DNA of 64,000 nt. Source: Lysinibacillus fusiformis. Its GTDB lineage: Bacteria > Bacillota > Bacilli > Bacillales_A > Planococcaceae. The position numbers and the translations under genes were made by a program. The stretch covers positions 372,001-436,000 of the forward strand of contig NZ_PYWL01000002.1 of NCBI RefSeq assembly GCF_003049525.1, written 5' to 3'. Shown piece after piece: positions 17,890-26,293 of the stretch; position 1 is the first letter of the stretch, and each line of letters begins with the position of its first letter. A model generated the notes under the pieces. It searched no databases, was not told the origin of the DNA, and saw only the letters and a list, made by a program, of their open reading frames with translations.

Positions 17890-18687
17890 ATGGCTATTTT
17901 ACATATAACCTTTAGCTTAGCAACTCAGGGTTCCATGAAGCTTGCTATACGCCAACATCTTTTGCAACGTAATGAATCCGTTTTAAGTGTCCATGATGAT
18001 TTCTCTATTGGACCTCTTCACAGCTTAGAAGAGCGCATAGTATGGTTAAACACTCATATTATAAAAGATAATGAAGATCAGCAATTATACGTAGATATGT
18101 ATGAAAGCTGGAAGAAAAAAATTGCCGAGCTGCCCTGTGATGTGGATGTTTGGGTTTGGTATAGTCAAAATACACATGAACAGATTGGTTTGCGCTATGT
18201 CATGAGTGAGTTTATTCATAAATGTAGTATGGTTTATGGGATTGACGCCACAGATGGCCTGAAGCAAATTCAACCACATCTCGATATTCGCCATACAGGA
18301 GAGCTTTCCTCAGACATGCTCATGAAGCTTCGTCCCTATGCTAAACGATTTTCAGTTCAGGAATGTCAACAGCTTGCTAAGGAATGGGAAAACCTTAAAG
18401 AACATTCAAGTCCCCTCAGATTGTGGAAAGAGGGCATTGTACATGTAGAGGAAGATACTTTGGATGCGCACATTATTGCCGCTGTGAAGAATATGCATGC
18501 ACAACAGAAAGAAGAATGGCTTTTACTTATGCCTATGATCAGTACTATTCACATTGCCTTGGATGATTATATGAGTGATGAATTCATTATGAAACGCATA
18601 ATGATTATGATTGAGCAAGGCTTGTTTCAGATAGAAGGAGATTTATCAGATTTTCATTCCTGTAGAGTAAAGTATATAGACGTATAA
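17890..18687 (+). CDS. DUF1835 domain protein
   Basis: A 265-residue soluble protein. Residues 1-115 match the DUF1835 pattern as I know it: LHITFSLATQGSMKLAI, DDFSIGPL, then WYSQNTHEQIGLRYVMSEF. The second half carries the companion DUF3658-like region, including EEDTLDAHIIAAV near residue 190 and an acidic DDYMSDEFIMKR stretch. Function of the family is unknown. AGGAGGAATTCAC provides a strong RBS. It is monocistronic, ending at a bidirectional terminator shared with the convergent LysR gene. Confidence 0.75.
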   Translation: MAILHITFSLATQGSMKLAIRQHLLQRNESVLSVHDDFSIGPLHSLEERIVWLNTHIIKDNEDQQLYVDMYESWKKKIAELPCDVDVWVWYSQNTHEQIGLRYVMSEFIHKCSMVYGIDATDGLKQIQPHLDIRHTGELSSDMLMKLRPYAKRFSVQECQQLAKEWENLKEHSSPLRLWKEGIVHVEEDTLDAHIIAAVKNMHAQQKEEWLLLMPMISTIHIALDDYMSDEFIMKRIMIMIEQGLFQIEGDLSDFHSCRVKYIDV

Positions 18688-18690
18688 TAA

Positions 18691-18725
18691 AAAGCGGTAG
18701 GCTGCATGGGGCAACCTACCGCTTT
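18691..18725. terminator. Bidirectional rho-independent terminator
   Basis: A perfect 11-bp stem (AAAGCGGTAGG/CCTACCGCTTT) between the convergent DUF1835 and LysR genes; it overlaps the LysR stop codon by two bases. Confidence 0.85.
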
Positions 18726-19629
18726 AGTTTTCCTGAGCGGGAGGAGATATTTTTTTATCATAAAAATCAAAGACAAATTGTTGAAATTGGCGAGCAGATG
18801 GTGACAAATAACGATTGTCTATCCAGGCCATGCCAATAATACGTTCACAAACCATATCCTCCACATGGATTTTGACGATTTTTTTCGGATTCAAATCCTC
18901 ATCATCAGGTAGCAATGAAACACCGAGACCTGCACCAACAAAACCTGCAATGGTAGAAACCTCATCACCTTCATAAGAAATTTTAGGCTTAATGCCCGCA
19001 GCATGTAACAAGCGATCAGCTGAGCGGCGGAGGGCGTACCCTTTTTTCATCAGCACGAAGTTCTCATGCTCCAATTCTTTCATTTTTATGCTTTTGCGAT
19101 GAGCAAGAGGATGATCAATTGGAACCATAATAAATAACTCATCTCGCCATAGTTCCTTCCAGCTAACGGGAGGCTCTGTATCAATCGCAGCTAGTAAGCA
19201 GAGGTCTAACTCTCCAGCAAGCAATTGTTTTAATTGAGAATGTGAGTAATTTTGGGTGAAATGAAAACGGATATGGGGGTGCTTCTGACGAAAAGCACGA
19301 ATTAAGTCCGGCACAATACTAGTCCCAAGAGTGTGTAAAAAACCGAGTGACACATCCCCAAGCTCCGGATTATTAAGCTCTTGTAATTCTAAGACAGCTT
19401 TCTCATATTCTTTCCGCATTCGTTGCACACGATATAAAAAAAGTTCACCATAGCGATTGAGCATAATGGAACGTCCCTGCCTATCAAAAAGCGGTACACC
19501 TAGTTCTTCTTCCAGCTTTGATATTGATCGACTTAGAGCTGGCTGTGAGATTGCCAATGCTTCTGAAGCACGTGTCATATGTTCTAACTTTGCAACGGTT
19601 ACAAAATATTCTAATTGTTGCCACTCCAT
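18724..19629 (-). CDS. LysR-family transcriptional regulator
   Basis: A 301-residue LysR regulator. The winged HTH at residues 1-60 reads MEWQQLEYFVTVAKLEHMTR and then ALAISQPALSRSISKLEEELG. The effector-binding domain (about 90-290) contains LGFLHTLGTSIVPDLIRAF and AGFVGAGLGVSLLPDD. The sequence resembles the CzcR/YybE/GltC-like group of Bacillus regulators, which often act on a divergent gene. The upstream neighbour, an esterase at 19914 on the other strand, is 285 bp away. The target is not evident. Confidence 0.92.
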   Translation of the reverse strand: MEWQQLEYFVTVAKLEHMTRASEALAISQPALSRSISKLEEELGVPLFDRQGRSIMLNRYGELFLYRVQRMRKEYEKAVLELQELNNPELGDVSLGFLHTLGTSIVPDLIRAFRQKHPHIRFHFTQNYSHSQLKQLLAGELDLCLLAAIDTEPPVSWKELWRDELFIMVPIDHPLAHRKSIKMKELEHENFVLMKKGYALRRSADRLLHAAGIKPKISYEGDEVSTIAGFVGAGLGVSLLPDDEDLNPKKIVKIHVEDMVCERIIGMAWIDNRYLSPSARQFQQFVFDFYDKKISPPAQEN

Positions 19630-19913
19630 TTTTTCACCTCTATTCTCGTAATTTTTAAGTTAACTGCATTATAACGGGAAACAGAGAGGAAGTATAGGTG
19701 GCAAAAACTTTTTAAAAAGACGTTGCCTTTAATTAGAAGAATGGAAAAGTTAAGTAGCAGAAAGTGTGATTGTACAGGTGTTAAGTTGACATCATTCATG
19801 CATGAGACACATTGATTTGATAAAAACTATAAATTGTACATTATGAATAAAGGGTGTTAAGATAGACACATAAAATACACAATTAATAATTTCCGTGAAG
19901 GGGATATCCTAAA

Positions 19914-20666
19914 ATGAAGTTAACAAAGCCGCAACCTCTAACAATTGAGGGAGGCAAAAAAGCCGTACTATTATTGCATGGATTCACAGGTAGCACAAAA
20001 GATGTGAAAAAGCTAGGAGAATTTTTATCTCAACGAGGTTATACCGTTCATGCACCTATTTATAGTGGTCACGGAGTAGAACCAGAAGCATTATTAGAAA
20101 CAAAACCAGAAGACTGGTGGAACGATGTTGTTGAAGGCTATAACTTCCTTCAAAGTAAAGGCTATGAAGAAATTGCAGTTGTTGGCATTTCACTAGGTGG
20201 TGTTTTCTCATTGAAAGTAGCAGAGACATTTCCAGTAAAAGCATGTGTAGCGATGTGTGCACCAATTACACGTGATAATTCAAAAGGCTTATTTACACGT
20301 TTGTACCACTATGCTCGTTTATATAAACATTTTGAAAATAAATCAAAAGATCAAATTATTTCAGAATTACATGAATTACGTATTTCACCAAAAGATTCAT
20401 TAGATGGTGTAACACGTTTAACGACTGAAACACGTGATGATTTATCAACAATTAAAGCTCCGACATTAGTTCTACAAGGGTCATTAGACGATGAGCTTTA
20501 TCAGGAAAGTGCACCGTTTATATTAAATACTGTAGAAACAGATGACAAAGAAATCATTTGGTATGAAAATTCAGGTCATATTATTACGTTAGATAAAGAA
20601 CGTGACAAAGTATATGAAGATGTTTATAAATTTTTAGATCATATTGAATGGTCAGTTGCAAATTAA
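19914..20666 (+). CDS. Carboxylesterase (Est30-like alpha/beta hydrolase)
   Basis: A 250-residue cytoplasmic alpha/beta hydrolase of the Est30 type. The oxyanion-hole motif LLHGFTGS is near residue 21, the nucleophile Ser93 lies in GISLGG, and the acid Asp192 and base His222 (SGHIITLDKERD) complete the triad. These positions agree within one residue with those I recall for Geobacillus Est30. The small cap region lies around 120-160. It hydrolyses short-chain esters in vitro in the family; the natural substrate is unknown. Its GC content and codon use look like the neighbours. A terminator follows directly. Confidence 0.92.
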   Translation: MKLTKPQPLTIEGGKKAVLLLHGFTGSTKDVKKLGEFLSQRGYTVHAPIYSGHGVEPEALLETKPEDWWNDVVEGYNFLQSKGYEEIAVVGISLGGVFSLKVAETFPVKACVAMCAPITRDNSKGLFTRLYHYARLYKHFENKSKDQIISELHELRISPKDSLDGVTRLTTETRDDLSTIKAPTLVLQGSLDDELYQESAPFILNTVETDDKEIIWYENSGHIITLDKERDKVYEDVYKFLDHIEWSVAN

Positions 20667-20670
20667 GGAA

Positions 20671-20698
20671 GGGCTGTCAGAGGACAGCTCTTTTTTTA
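20671..20698 (+). terminator. Rho-independent terminator after the carboxylesterase
   Basis: GGGCTGTC paired with GACAGCTC, a 4-base loop and a run of seven T. Confidence 0.85.
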
Positions 20699-20701
20699 TG
20701 C

Positions 20702-20729
20702 AATAACATTCTATATTCATAATGTTATT
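20702..20729. promoter_or_regulatory. Inverted repeat upstream of brnQ
   Basis: AATAACATT and AATGTTATT form a perfect 9-bp inverted repeat with a 10-bp spacer, about 115 bp before the brnQ start. It may be a regulator site or an RNA hairpin; I do not recognise the regulator. Confidence 0.4.
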
Positions 20730-20844
20730 CGAAAAAACTATTGTAATTATAATAAATGCTTGATAACATAATTGAATTGTAATGAAAAATCATTCGATTA
20801 AAATAATTTGCTATAGTTAAAAACTTCTAAGGAGCACATCAATT

Positions 20845-22188
20845 ATGCAACAAAAAATACCTTTCTCAACCTATGCAGTCATCGGTACTATGTTATTTGG
20901 GCTGTATTTTGGAGCAGGGAATCTTATCTTTCCAATCCAATTAGGTCAATTAGCAGGGACCCATTTTTGGCTTGGATTAATCGGATTTTTAGTCACAGCT
21001 ATCGGTCTACCATTCCTCGGAATTTTAGCGATTGGTTTATCAGGTAGTAATGGCTTACGCGATCTAGCGAGCCGTGTTCATCCCGTCTTCGGTATTGTCT
21101 TTTCATTGGCCCTTTACTTAACAATTGGCCCGTTTTTTGCCATTCCACGTACAGCGACCGTACCTTTTGTAGTGGGCTTTGAGCCATATATTCAAGCACA
21201 GCATGTTACATTATTGCTTGCCGTGTTTAGCTTCATTTTTTTCGCCATCGTTTTTTACTTCTCGTTAAATCCAGCAAAAATTATGGATTACATTGGTAAA
21301 TATTTAACACCAGCCTTTTTAATTGTGTTATTCATTTTAATTATTACGAGTATCGTCAAGCCGATGGGGGATTTTCAACAACCGATGGGCGATTATATAG
21401 ATGCTGCCTTTATGACAGGCTTTAAAGAGGGCTATAATACGATGGATGCTTTAGCTTCCCTTGCCTTCGGGATTGTGGTCATTAATGCAATTAAAAGTGC
21501 AGGTATTTCAGATCGGAAGGAAATAGCGAAGGCGACATGGACGTCAGGTATATTTGCAATGGCCCTTATGATGCTTATTTATGGCCTGATTACGTATATG
21601 GGTGCTTCTAGTATTTCAGCTGTAGGTACCTTTGATAATGGGGGTTTAATTTTTGCCTCAGTGGCAGACCATTATTTCGGTTCATTCGGTGCTATTTTAT
21701 TAGCCGTTATCATTGTGCTCGCTTGTTTAAAGACAAGTATCGGCTTAATCACTTCATGTAGTGAATTTTTCCACGAAGTGTTTCCGAAGATTAGCTATAA
21801 ATGGTTTGTATTTTTATTGTGTGTTGTATCCTTCATCATTGCCAACTTCGGATTAAACAATATTATACAGTTCGCCATCCCAGTTCTTATGTTCCTATAT
21901 CCACTTGCGATTGTTTTAATATTACTGGCTCTTAGCTCATCGTTCTTTCACAATAAGCAAACGGTGTATGCCATCGCGATGATTTTCACATTTTTCATTA
22001 GCGTAATAGACGGCTATAAAGCCTTAGTAGTAAGTGTGCCTGAAGCGCAATTACATGTATTTGATGTTGTAGAGAAGGCTTATTCTTCCATCTTACCGTT
22101 TTATGATATAGGGTTAGGGTGGATATTGCCTGCGGTTATTGGAGCAATACTTGGAGCTCTAATTCCATCTAAAAAGTACTATAATTAA
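20845..22188 (+). CDS. brnQ: Branched-chain amino acid carrier BrnQ
   Basis: A 447-residue inner-membrane symporter of the LIVCS family with 12 predicted helices, taking up Leu, Ile or Val with a cation. The hallmark start is AVIGTMLFGLYFGAGNLIFPIQLGQLAG, followed by GLPFLGILAIG, PRTATVPFVVGFEP and CLKTSIGLITSCSEFF. Full length. Monocistronic: AAGGAGCAC supplies the RBS, and a strong terminator follows. Regulation is not evident apart from the inverted repeat upstream; no convincing CodY box was found. Confidence 0.95.
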   Translation: MQQKIPFSTYAVIGTMLFGLYFGAGNLIFPIQLGQLAGTHFWLGLIGFLVTAIGLPFLGILAIGLSGSNGLRDLASRVHPVFGIVFSLALYLTIGPFFAIPRTATVPFVVGFEPYIQAQHVTLLLAVFSFIFFAIVFYFSLNPAKIMDYIGKYLTPAFLIVLFILIITSIVKPMGDFQQPMGDYIDAAFMTGFKEGYNTMDALASLAFGIVVINAIKSAGISDRKEIAKATWTSGIFAMALMMLIYGLITYMGASSISAVGTFDNGGLIFASVADHYFGSFGAILLAVIIVLACLKTSIGLITSCSEFFHEVFPKISYKWFVFLLCVVSFIIANFGLNNIIQFAIPVLMFLYPLAIVLILLALSSSFFHNKQTVYAIAMIFTFFISVIDGYKALVVSVPEAQLHVFDVVEKAYSSILPFYDIGLGWILPAVIGAILGALIPSKKYYN

Positions 22189-22193
22189 AAGTA

Positions 22194-22233
22194 AGCACGC
22201 ACAGAAAATGAAATCTGTGCGTGCTGTTTTTTT
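22194..22233. terminator. Bidirectional rho-independent terminator
   Basis: A perfect 12-bp stem (AGCACGCACAGA/TCTGTGCGTGCT) with eight T on the + side, between brnQ and the convergent SDR gene. Confidence 0.9.
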
Positions 22234-22239
22234 ACGATA

Positions 22240-22998
22240 TTAGTAAGCAGTCCATCCACCATCGACAGCAATGACTTGTCCGTTCACAAAGCTCGCTTCG
22301 TCTGAGCCAAGGAAAATAGCTAACTGAGCAATTTCCTCAGGTTGACCAGCACGAGGATTAATCGATAAACCAAGTGATTGGCGTGCTGCACCTGTTTGAC
22401 TCATATTTGTCATGGAAGAGGCGATATTCGTCATAACTGCCCCTGGCGCAATACCATTACAGCGAATATTTTTATCAGCATACATAAAGGCTGTATTTTT
22501 AGTTAATCCAACAACGGCATGTTTAGACGCAGTGTATGCAGCTCCTGCACGTGCACCGTATAAGCCACCAGCAGAAATATTATTGACAAAGACACCATGT
22601 CCTTGAGCAAGGAAAATGTCTGTGGCCATACGCATTGAGCGCATCACAGCTGTTGTATTCACCGCGAATACTTTATCCCAACGATCATCAGAGATTTCTC
22701 CAACTGGCTCCATACCATCCATGATACCTGCATTATTGACTAAAATATCTAATTGTCCATAGTTACTTTTTGTTTCATCAAATAAACGTTGTAAGTCTTC
22801 TGTTGATGCGACATTTGTTTGAATGGCAAACGCTGTACCCCCAGCCGCTTGAATGCCTTCCACAACCGCTTGGGCACCATCTAAATTTAAATCTGAAACG
22901 ACAACCTTAGCACCTTCTTTTGCATAACCTTCTGCTATAGCTTTCCCCATCCCTGAAGCTGCACCTGTCACAATTGCTACTTTACCTTCTAATCTCAT
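22240..22998 (-). CDS. SDR-family oxidoreductase
   Basis: A 252-residue classical short-chain dehydrogenase/reductase. The cofactor motif TGAASGMGKAIA is near residue 12-20, NNAGIMDG near 87-94, a Ser in NNISAGG (about 140) and the catalytic YTASK at about 155-159. The C-terminal FVNGQVIAVDGGWTAY is typical of family members annotated as 3-oxoacyl-ACP reductase or 2,5-dichloro-diol-type dehydrogenases. The SDL after the second strand (VVVSDLN) favours NAD(H). The divergent TetR gene begins 157 bp away, so repression by that regulator is likely. Substrate unknown. Confidence 0.9.
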   Translation of the reverse strand: MRLEGKVAIVTGAASGMGKAIAEGYAKEGAKVVVSDLNLDGAQAVVEGIQAAGGTAFAIQTNVASTEDLQRLFDETKSNYGQLDILVNNAGIMDGMEPVGEISDDRWDKVFAVNTTAVMRSMRMATDIFLAQGHGVFVNNISAGGLYGARAGAAYTASKHAVVGLTKNTAFMYADKNIRCNGIAPGAVMTNIASSMTNMSQTGAARQSLGLSINPRAGQPEEIAQLAIFLGSDEASFVNGQVIAVDGGWTAY

Positions 22999-23154
22999 CT
23001 CAAAGACCTCCTCATACTATTTTTCGATAGATATTGAACATCTGTTCATTAAAATCATATAATAAATATGAAAGCGATTTCAATATGCAAAATATCCGGA
23101 TGTGTTGAGTAATCAACACTTTTGGAAAAACTGTTTACTAAGGAGCTGAAAAAA

Positions 23155-23736
23155 TTGTCTACAACAGATTTACGTATTATTAAAACAAAGCAAGCTTTAC
23201 ACGCCGCCTTATTGACACTGCTTAGTCAAAAGCCTTTGGAGCAAATATCCATTGCAGAAATATGTAGAGAGGCCAAGGTGAATAGAGGAACCTTCTATTT
23301 GCATTACGAGCAAAAGGAAGGACTCTTTGAAGAATACTTTCAAGAGATTATGGAGGATTTATACCAATCCTACGAAGAACCTTATCGTGCCGTGACAACA
23401 TTGGATACACATCAACTAGATCCGAACACGATTCGTATTTTTCATCATATTGAACGCTTTAAAATGTTTTATCGGATTGTGTTTTCCAAAAATGTCCCAT
23501 TGACATATTATTACATGCTGTTTGACGGAATTTACTCATTGCTAAAGAGAGACATTACCTTACATCACGAGCATCAAATGACAGAATCAATTTCGATTGA
23601 TTATTATAGCGCCTACCAAGCAAACGCGATTATCGGACTCATTATCCAATGGTACCGTGGGGACTTTAGCGACAGCGTAAGCGTCTTAAATCAGCAACTC
23701 GCCACTATTTTGAAAAATGTCCGTAGTGGAGGATAG
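23155..23736 (+). CDS. TetR/AcrR-family transcriptional regulator
   Basis: A 193-residue regulator. The N-terminal HTH reads RIIKTKQALHAALLTLLSQK, followed by ISIAEICREAKVNRGTFYLHYEQKEGLFEEYF. The C-terminal domain resembles the DhaS/YvkB group that lacks a clear ligand pocket signature. The start is probably TTG at 23155, nine bases after AAGGAG; an earlier in-frame TTG (23122) lacks an RBS. It is divergent from the SDR gene, which is the likely target. A period-21 repeat array begins 46 bp after its stop codon instead of a usual terminator. Confidence 0.9.
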   Translation: MSTTDLRIIKTKQALHAALLTLLSQKPLEQISIAEICREAKVNRGTFYLHYEQKEGLFEEYFQEIMEDLYQSYEEPYRAVTTLDTHQLDPNTIRIFHHIERFKMFYRIVFSKNVPLTYYYMLFDGIYSLLKRDITLHHEHQMTESISIDYYSAYQANAIIGLIIQWYRGDFSDSVSVLNQQLATILKNVRSGG

Positions 23737-23782
23737 AGCGTAAAAAGAGGAGATGGGACGCTTGAAATGAAGCGAAATGAAG

Positions 23783-23929
23783 AAATCGGTGGATAGAACG
23801 GCCGAAGTGACGGATAGAACATTGAAAGTGACGGATAGAGCGGAGAAAGTGGCGGATAGAACGCTCAAAGGGATGGAAAAAACGCTCAAAGTAGTGGATA
23901 GCTCACTCAAACTAACGGATAGCCCCACC
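23783..23929. repeat. Period-21 intergenic tandem repeat, locus 1 (7 units)
   Basis: Seven consecutive imperfect 21-bp units fill exactly 147 bp; a typical unit is AAAGTGACGGATAGAACGCTC. The array lies in the gap between the 3' ends of two convergent genes. A second, larger array with the same unit is at 43761-44086. Because 21 is a multiple of three, the array stays open in several frames, including the minus-strand frame that reads as heptads such as SVTFNVL; I regard those ORFs as spurious. Confidence 0.9.
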
Positions 23930-23973
23930 CCGTCCATCCAGAAATGAACAGAGCAAGGGGCTATAGCATACAA

Positions 23974-25155
23974 CTAACTAGAGGTAAGAGCAGGAGCGGG
24001 CTTGATTGCTACGGTTACTGTAGCGATTGCCAGAGTGACTAGGATGATGATGGCTAAGGAGCTACTGTTTTGTAGTAAATTAGCGGCACTTCCTCCGAAA
24101 ATAATAGTGTAATAGCCATCGGCACCGTAAGTAGCGGGGAGCATGGCAGCTAATTGCTGGTAGCCTTCAGAAAGCATGGTTTTCGGAACGAGTACTCCAG
24201 AGGTTACTAATTGGAGAGATAGAGCACAAATATTGAAGACCATGCCGATATTTCCAAAGAGAATGACGAAAACTTGTGCTAGGCAAAGGAAAGCTAGAAA
24301 CAGCACAGATTGGAAGAAATAGATGGATAGAAAGCTTTCATTACTGGAAATAGTAAATAGATGCATTAAGCCGATTGTAAGGAATGGTAAAGTGAGAGCG
24401 ACTCCAACATTGAGCAGCTGGCGTGCAAGGAATAATTGCCATTTTGAAACACTACTTTGTACCATTTGTGCGGCTTGCTGATGTTGCATAATCATCACCA
24501 TAGCCCCTACAAAGGAGGAGATGATGACCATTAGTGGGACAAAGTTTGCTGCAAATCCCTCTACATCATTCGTTTTAACGATGGTCGCATTGACGGCATG
24601 ATCTTTAACTGTCATCACGGTTGTTTGGACAGATGCGTTTATTTGCTGTGAGGTATTTTGCTCAAATGGAAGCTGGGCAAATTGTTGGGAAAAAACCTCG
24701 ATCGCCTGATTTTGTTGTAATGGGTAGAGCATTTGGTTCATTTCTTCTGTTAATTGCTTAGCTACACCATCCATCATGTTTTTCGCAACACTAGCATTGG
24801 CCTGATTAATCGAATAAATGATTTCAGCTTTTTCTCCTGTCCGAAGCTGCTTCGTAAAATTAGCTGGAATTTGCATAATCATATTAATCTGGCGTTCATT
24901 GAGTGCTTGCTCGGCATCCTTCCTAGAGGAATACTCTTTTAGCGTAAATGGAATGTTGTCCTTCATGTCCTTTACTATTTGCGACCCCATTTCTGTATCT
25001 TCCGTCAACAAGCCTATCGATAATTGATCAGCTCGCTCATTGACGCCGTCATAGGCTGTCATCCAAATTGTAAAGAAAATTAATTGAAAGGCAATTGCAG
25101 CAACAATGCCAATATATGTTTCTCGAATTCTCAATAAAGTTTGTAAACCTCTCAT
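23974..25155 (-). CDS. ABC-2-type permease / YhgE-Pip-like membrane protein
   Basis: A 393-residue membrane protein. One N-terminal helix (about 17-35) is followed by an extracytoplasmic domain of about 170 residues (with ADQLSIGLLTEDTEMG and INMIMQIPANFTKQL). Five to six helices at 205-390 complete it. This is the layout of ABC-2 permeases and of DUF3533/YhgE-type exporters. No ATPase gene is adjacent, so it may work alone as in the YhgE group or with a distant ATPase. It follows the tetR gene by 56 bp, and a perfect operator-like palindrome sits in that gap. TetR-coupled proteins of this type often confer drug or peptide tolerance, which is inference. Confidence 0.7.
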   Translation of the reverse strand: MRGLQTLLRIRETYIGIVAAIAFQLIFFTIWMTAYDGVNERADQLSIGLLTEDTEMGSQIVKDMKDNIPFTLKEYSSRKDAEQALNERQINMIMQIPANFTKQLRTGEKAEIIYSINQANASVAKNMMDGVAKQLTEEMNQMLYPLQQNQAIEVFSQQFAQLPFEQNTSQQINASVQTTVMTVKDHAVNATIVKTNDVEGFAANFVPLMVIISSFVGAMVMIMQHQQAAQMVQSSVSKWQLFLARQLLNVGVALTLPFLTIGLMHLFTISSNESFLSIYFFQSVLFLAFLCLAQVFVILFGNIGMVFNICALSLQLVTSGVLVPKTMLSEGYQQLAAMLPATYGADGYYTIIFGGSAANLLQNSSSLAIIILVTLAIATVTVAIKPAPALTSS

Positions 25156-25173
25156 TTTTAATCCCCCTTAATA

Positions 25174-25189
25174 AAGTAAGTACTTACTT
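25174..25189. promoter_or_regulatory. TetR-type operator before the permease gene
   Basis: A perfect 16-bp palindrome AAGTAAGTACTTACTT in the 56-bp gap between tetR and the permease gene. A near copy stands upstream of tetR. Confidence 0.7.
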
Positions 25190-25211
25190 GCATTGAAAGG
25201 AAAAATTTTTT

Positions 25212-25793
25212 CTAGGAAACGAGTCCCCTAGAAAAAATAGCAACACTTGTCTGTAATAGTTCTTCGGTTGGTATGTCAGACACCATAGTACCAAGACGTG
25301 CACGTGACATAAAATGACCAAAGTTAAGAGCAATTAGTGATAACGCTGCAGCTTCAAAATCAACCTCTCTTATCTTCCCTCGTTGTTTCATTTCTTGGAA
25401 GTATTGGCATAATTCCTTTTTGATTAGAAGAGGAATATTTGCAATTTCCTCACTAATTTCAGGAAACTGAATGGACTCCTTAAAGCCAATCATCACCAAA
25501 TCTTTAATCGACATTAAAAAATCAAAATGCTTTAATGAGAAGTTTAATAAATCTTTTTCTAAATCCCACGTAACGTTTTGATGGATCTCCTGTTGTAAAA
25601 GGGGATAATACGAAAATTGTTCGACTATGGCTTTCAAGAGGCCACGCTTATTGCCAAAATGGCGGAAAAGTGTAACTTCATTGACGCCGGCTAATTCAGC
25701 AATCGTTTTCGTTGTGGCGGCAGTATAGCCCTTTTCACTAATCAATTGTAGAGCAGCTTCGATGATTCGTTCTGCGGTTCCCTTTGTTGTCAA
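25212..25793 (-). CDS. TetR/AcrR-family transcriptional regulator
   Basis: A 193-residue regulator with a clear N-terminal HTH: AERIIEAALQLISEKGYTAA, then TKTIAELAGVNEVTLFRHFGNKRGLLKAIVEQF. The ligand domain (about 75-190) is not assignable. The start is TTG at 25793, seven bases after AGGAAG on the minus strand; the nearby ATG is out of frame. It is followed by the ABC-2-type permease on the same strand. Two matching palindromes (25174-25189 and 25814-25829) point to autoregulation and repression of the permease. Confidence 0.92.
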   Translation of the reverse strand: MTTKGTAERIIEAALQLISEKGYTAATTKTIAELAGVNEVTLFRHFGNKRGLLKAIVEQFSYYPLLQQEIHQNVTWDLEKDLLNFSLKHFDFLMSIKDLVMIGFKESIQFPEISEEIANIPLLIKKELCQYFQEMKQRGKIREVDFEAAALSLIALNFGHFMSRARLGTMVSDIPTEELLQTSVAIFSRGLVS

Positions 25794-25813
25794 TCATAAA
25801 CTTCCTTTCATGC

Positions 25814-25829
25814 AAGTAATCACTTACAT
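25814..25829. promoter_or_regulatory. TetR-type operator upstream of tetR
   Basis: AAGTAATCACTTACAT matches the perfect palindrome at 25174-25189 at 13 of 16 positions and lies about 20 bp before the tetR start, within the expected promoter region. Confidence 0.6.
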
Positions 25830-25897
25830 GCTAGCATAGTGCATAATTCTCTGCAACAAAATTATTTGTTTCAAGGAAATAATTAGCAATAAGAACA

Positions 25898-25926
25898 TTG
25901 ACAACTATATCGACGGCTGATATAGT
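25898..25926 (+). promoter_or_regulatory. SigA-type promoter of the PadR operon
   Basis: TTGACA (25898-25903), a 17-bp spacer and TATAGT (25921-25926), close to consensus. The spacer and -10 are covered by the inverted repeat described next. Confidence 0.8.
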
Positions 25927-25948
25927 TTAGATGTATCGGCTGACGATA
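25906..25948. promoter_or_regulatory. Paired inverted repeats, likely PadR operators
   Basis: An interrupted repeat TATATCG-N5-TGATATA (25906-25924) overlaps the -10 box. A perfect TATCG-N5-CGATA repeat lies at 25934-25948. Both contain the core CGGCTGA/ATATCG words, as expected for autoregulation by the PadR gene that follows. Confidence 0.65.
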
Positions 25949-25977
25949 TATTGGTGGACGATATAAAGGAGGATTGT

Positions 25978-26292
25978 ATGACACAGGAGCATCCGCCGTT
26001 AACTGAAGGCGTATATTATATTTTATTAGCATTGTATGAGCCTAGACATGGTTATGGCATCATGCAATTAGTAGAGGAAATGAGTAGTGGGCGAGTACGC
26101 TTAGGCGCAGGTACCATTTATGGGGCCATTAAAACTTTACTTGAACGAGGCTGGATTGAGGCGCTCGATGAGGATGGTCGCAAGAAAGAATATGTAATTA
26201 CAGAAACTGGGGATAAGTTAGTTGAATATGAAATTTTGAGATTAAGGGAACTTTTTGACAATGGTATCCGTATAACGAGAGGAGTTGAATAA
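25978..26292 (+). CDS. PadR-family transcriptional regulator
   Basis: A 104-residue winged-helix repressor, short-type PadR. Visible blocks are GVYYILLALYEPRHGYGIMQ, RLGAGTIYGAIKTLLERGWIE and the wing EDGRKKEYVITETG, with a C-terminal helix for dimerisation. Start: AAGGAGG at 25966-25972 places it at ATG 25978, although the frame is open from 25951. It heads an operon with two DUF2812 proteins and an ABC exporter. PadR regulators in this setting usually repress their own efflux operon and respond to a toxic ligand. The inverted repeats over the promoter fit that. Confidence 0.94.
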   Translation: MTQEHPPLTEGVYYILLALYEPRHGYGIMQLVEEMSSGRVRLGAGTIYGAIKTLLERGWIEALDEDGRKKEYVITETGDKLVEYEILRLRELFDNGIRITRGVE

Positions 26293-26293
26293 T

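Noticed and set aside
20845..22188. CodY control of brnQ
   Set aside because: No stretch upstream matches the CodY box well; the inverted repeat there has a different sequence.
23686..23973. 95-residue minus-strand ORF across the first repeat array
   Set aside because: Same cause: a period-21 repeat keeps the frame open. It also runs into the 3' end of tetR and has no RBS.
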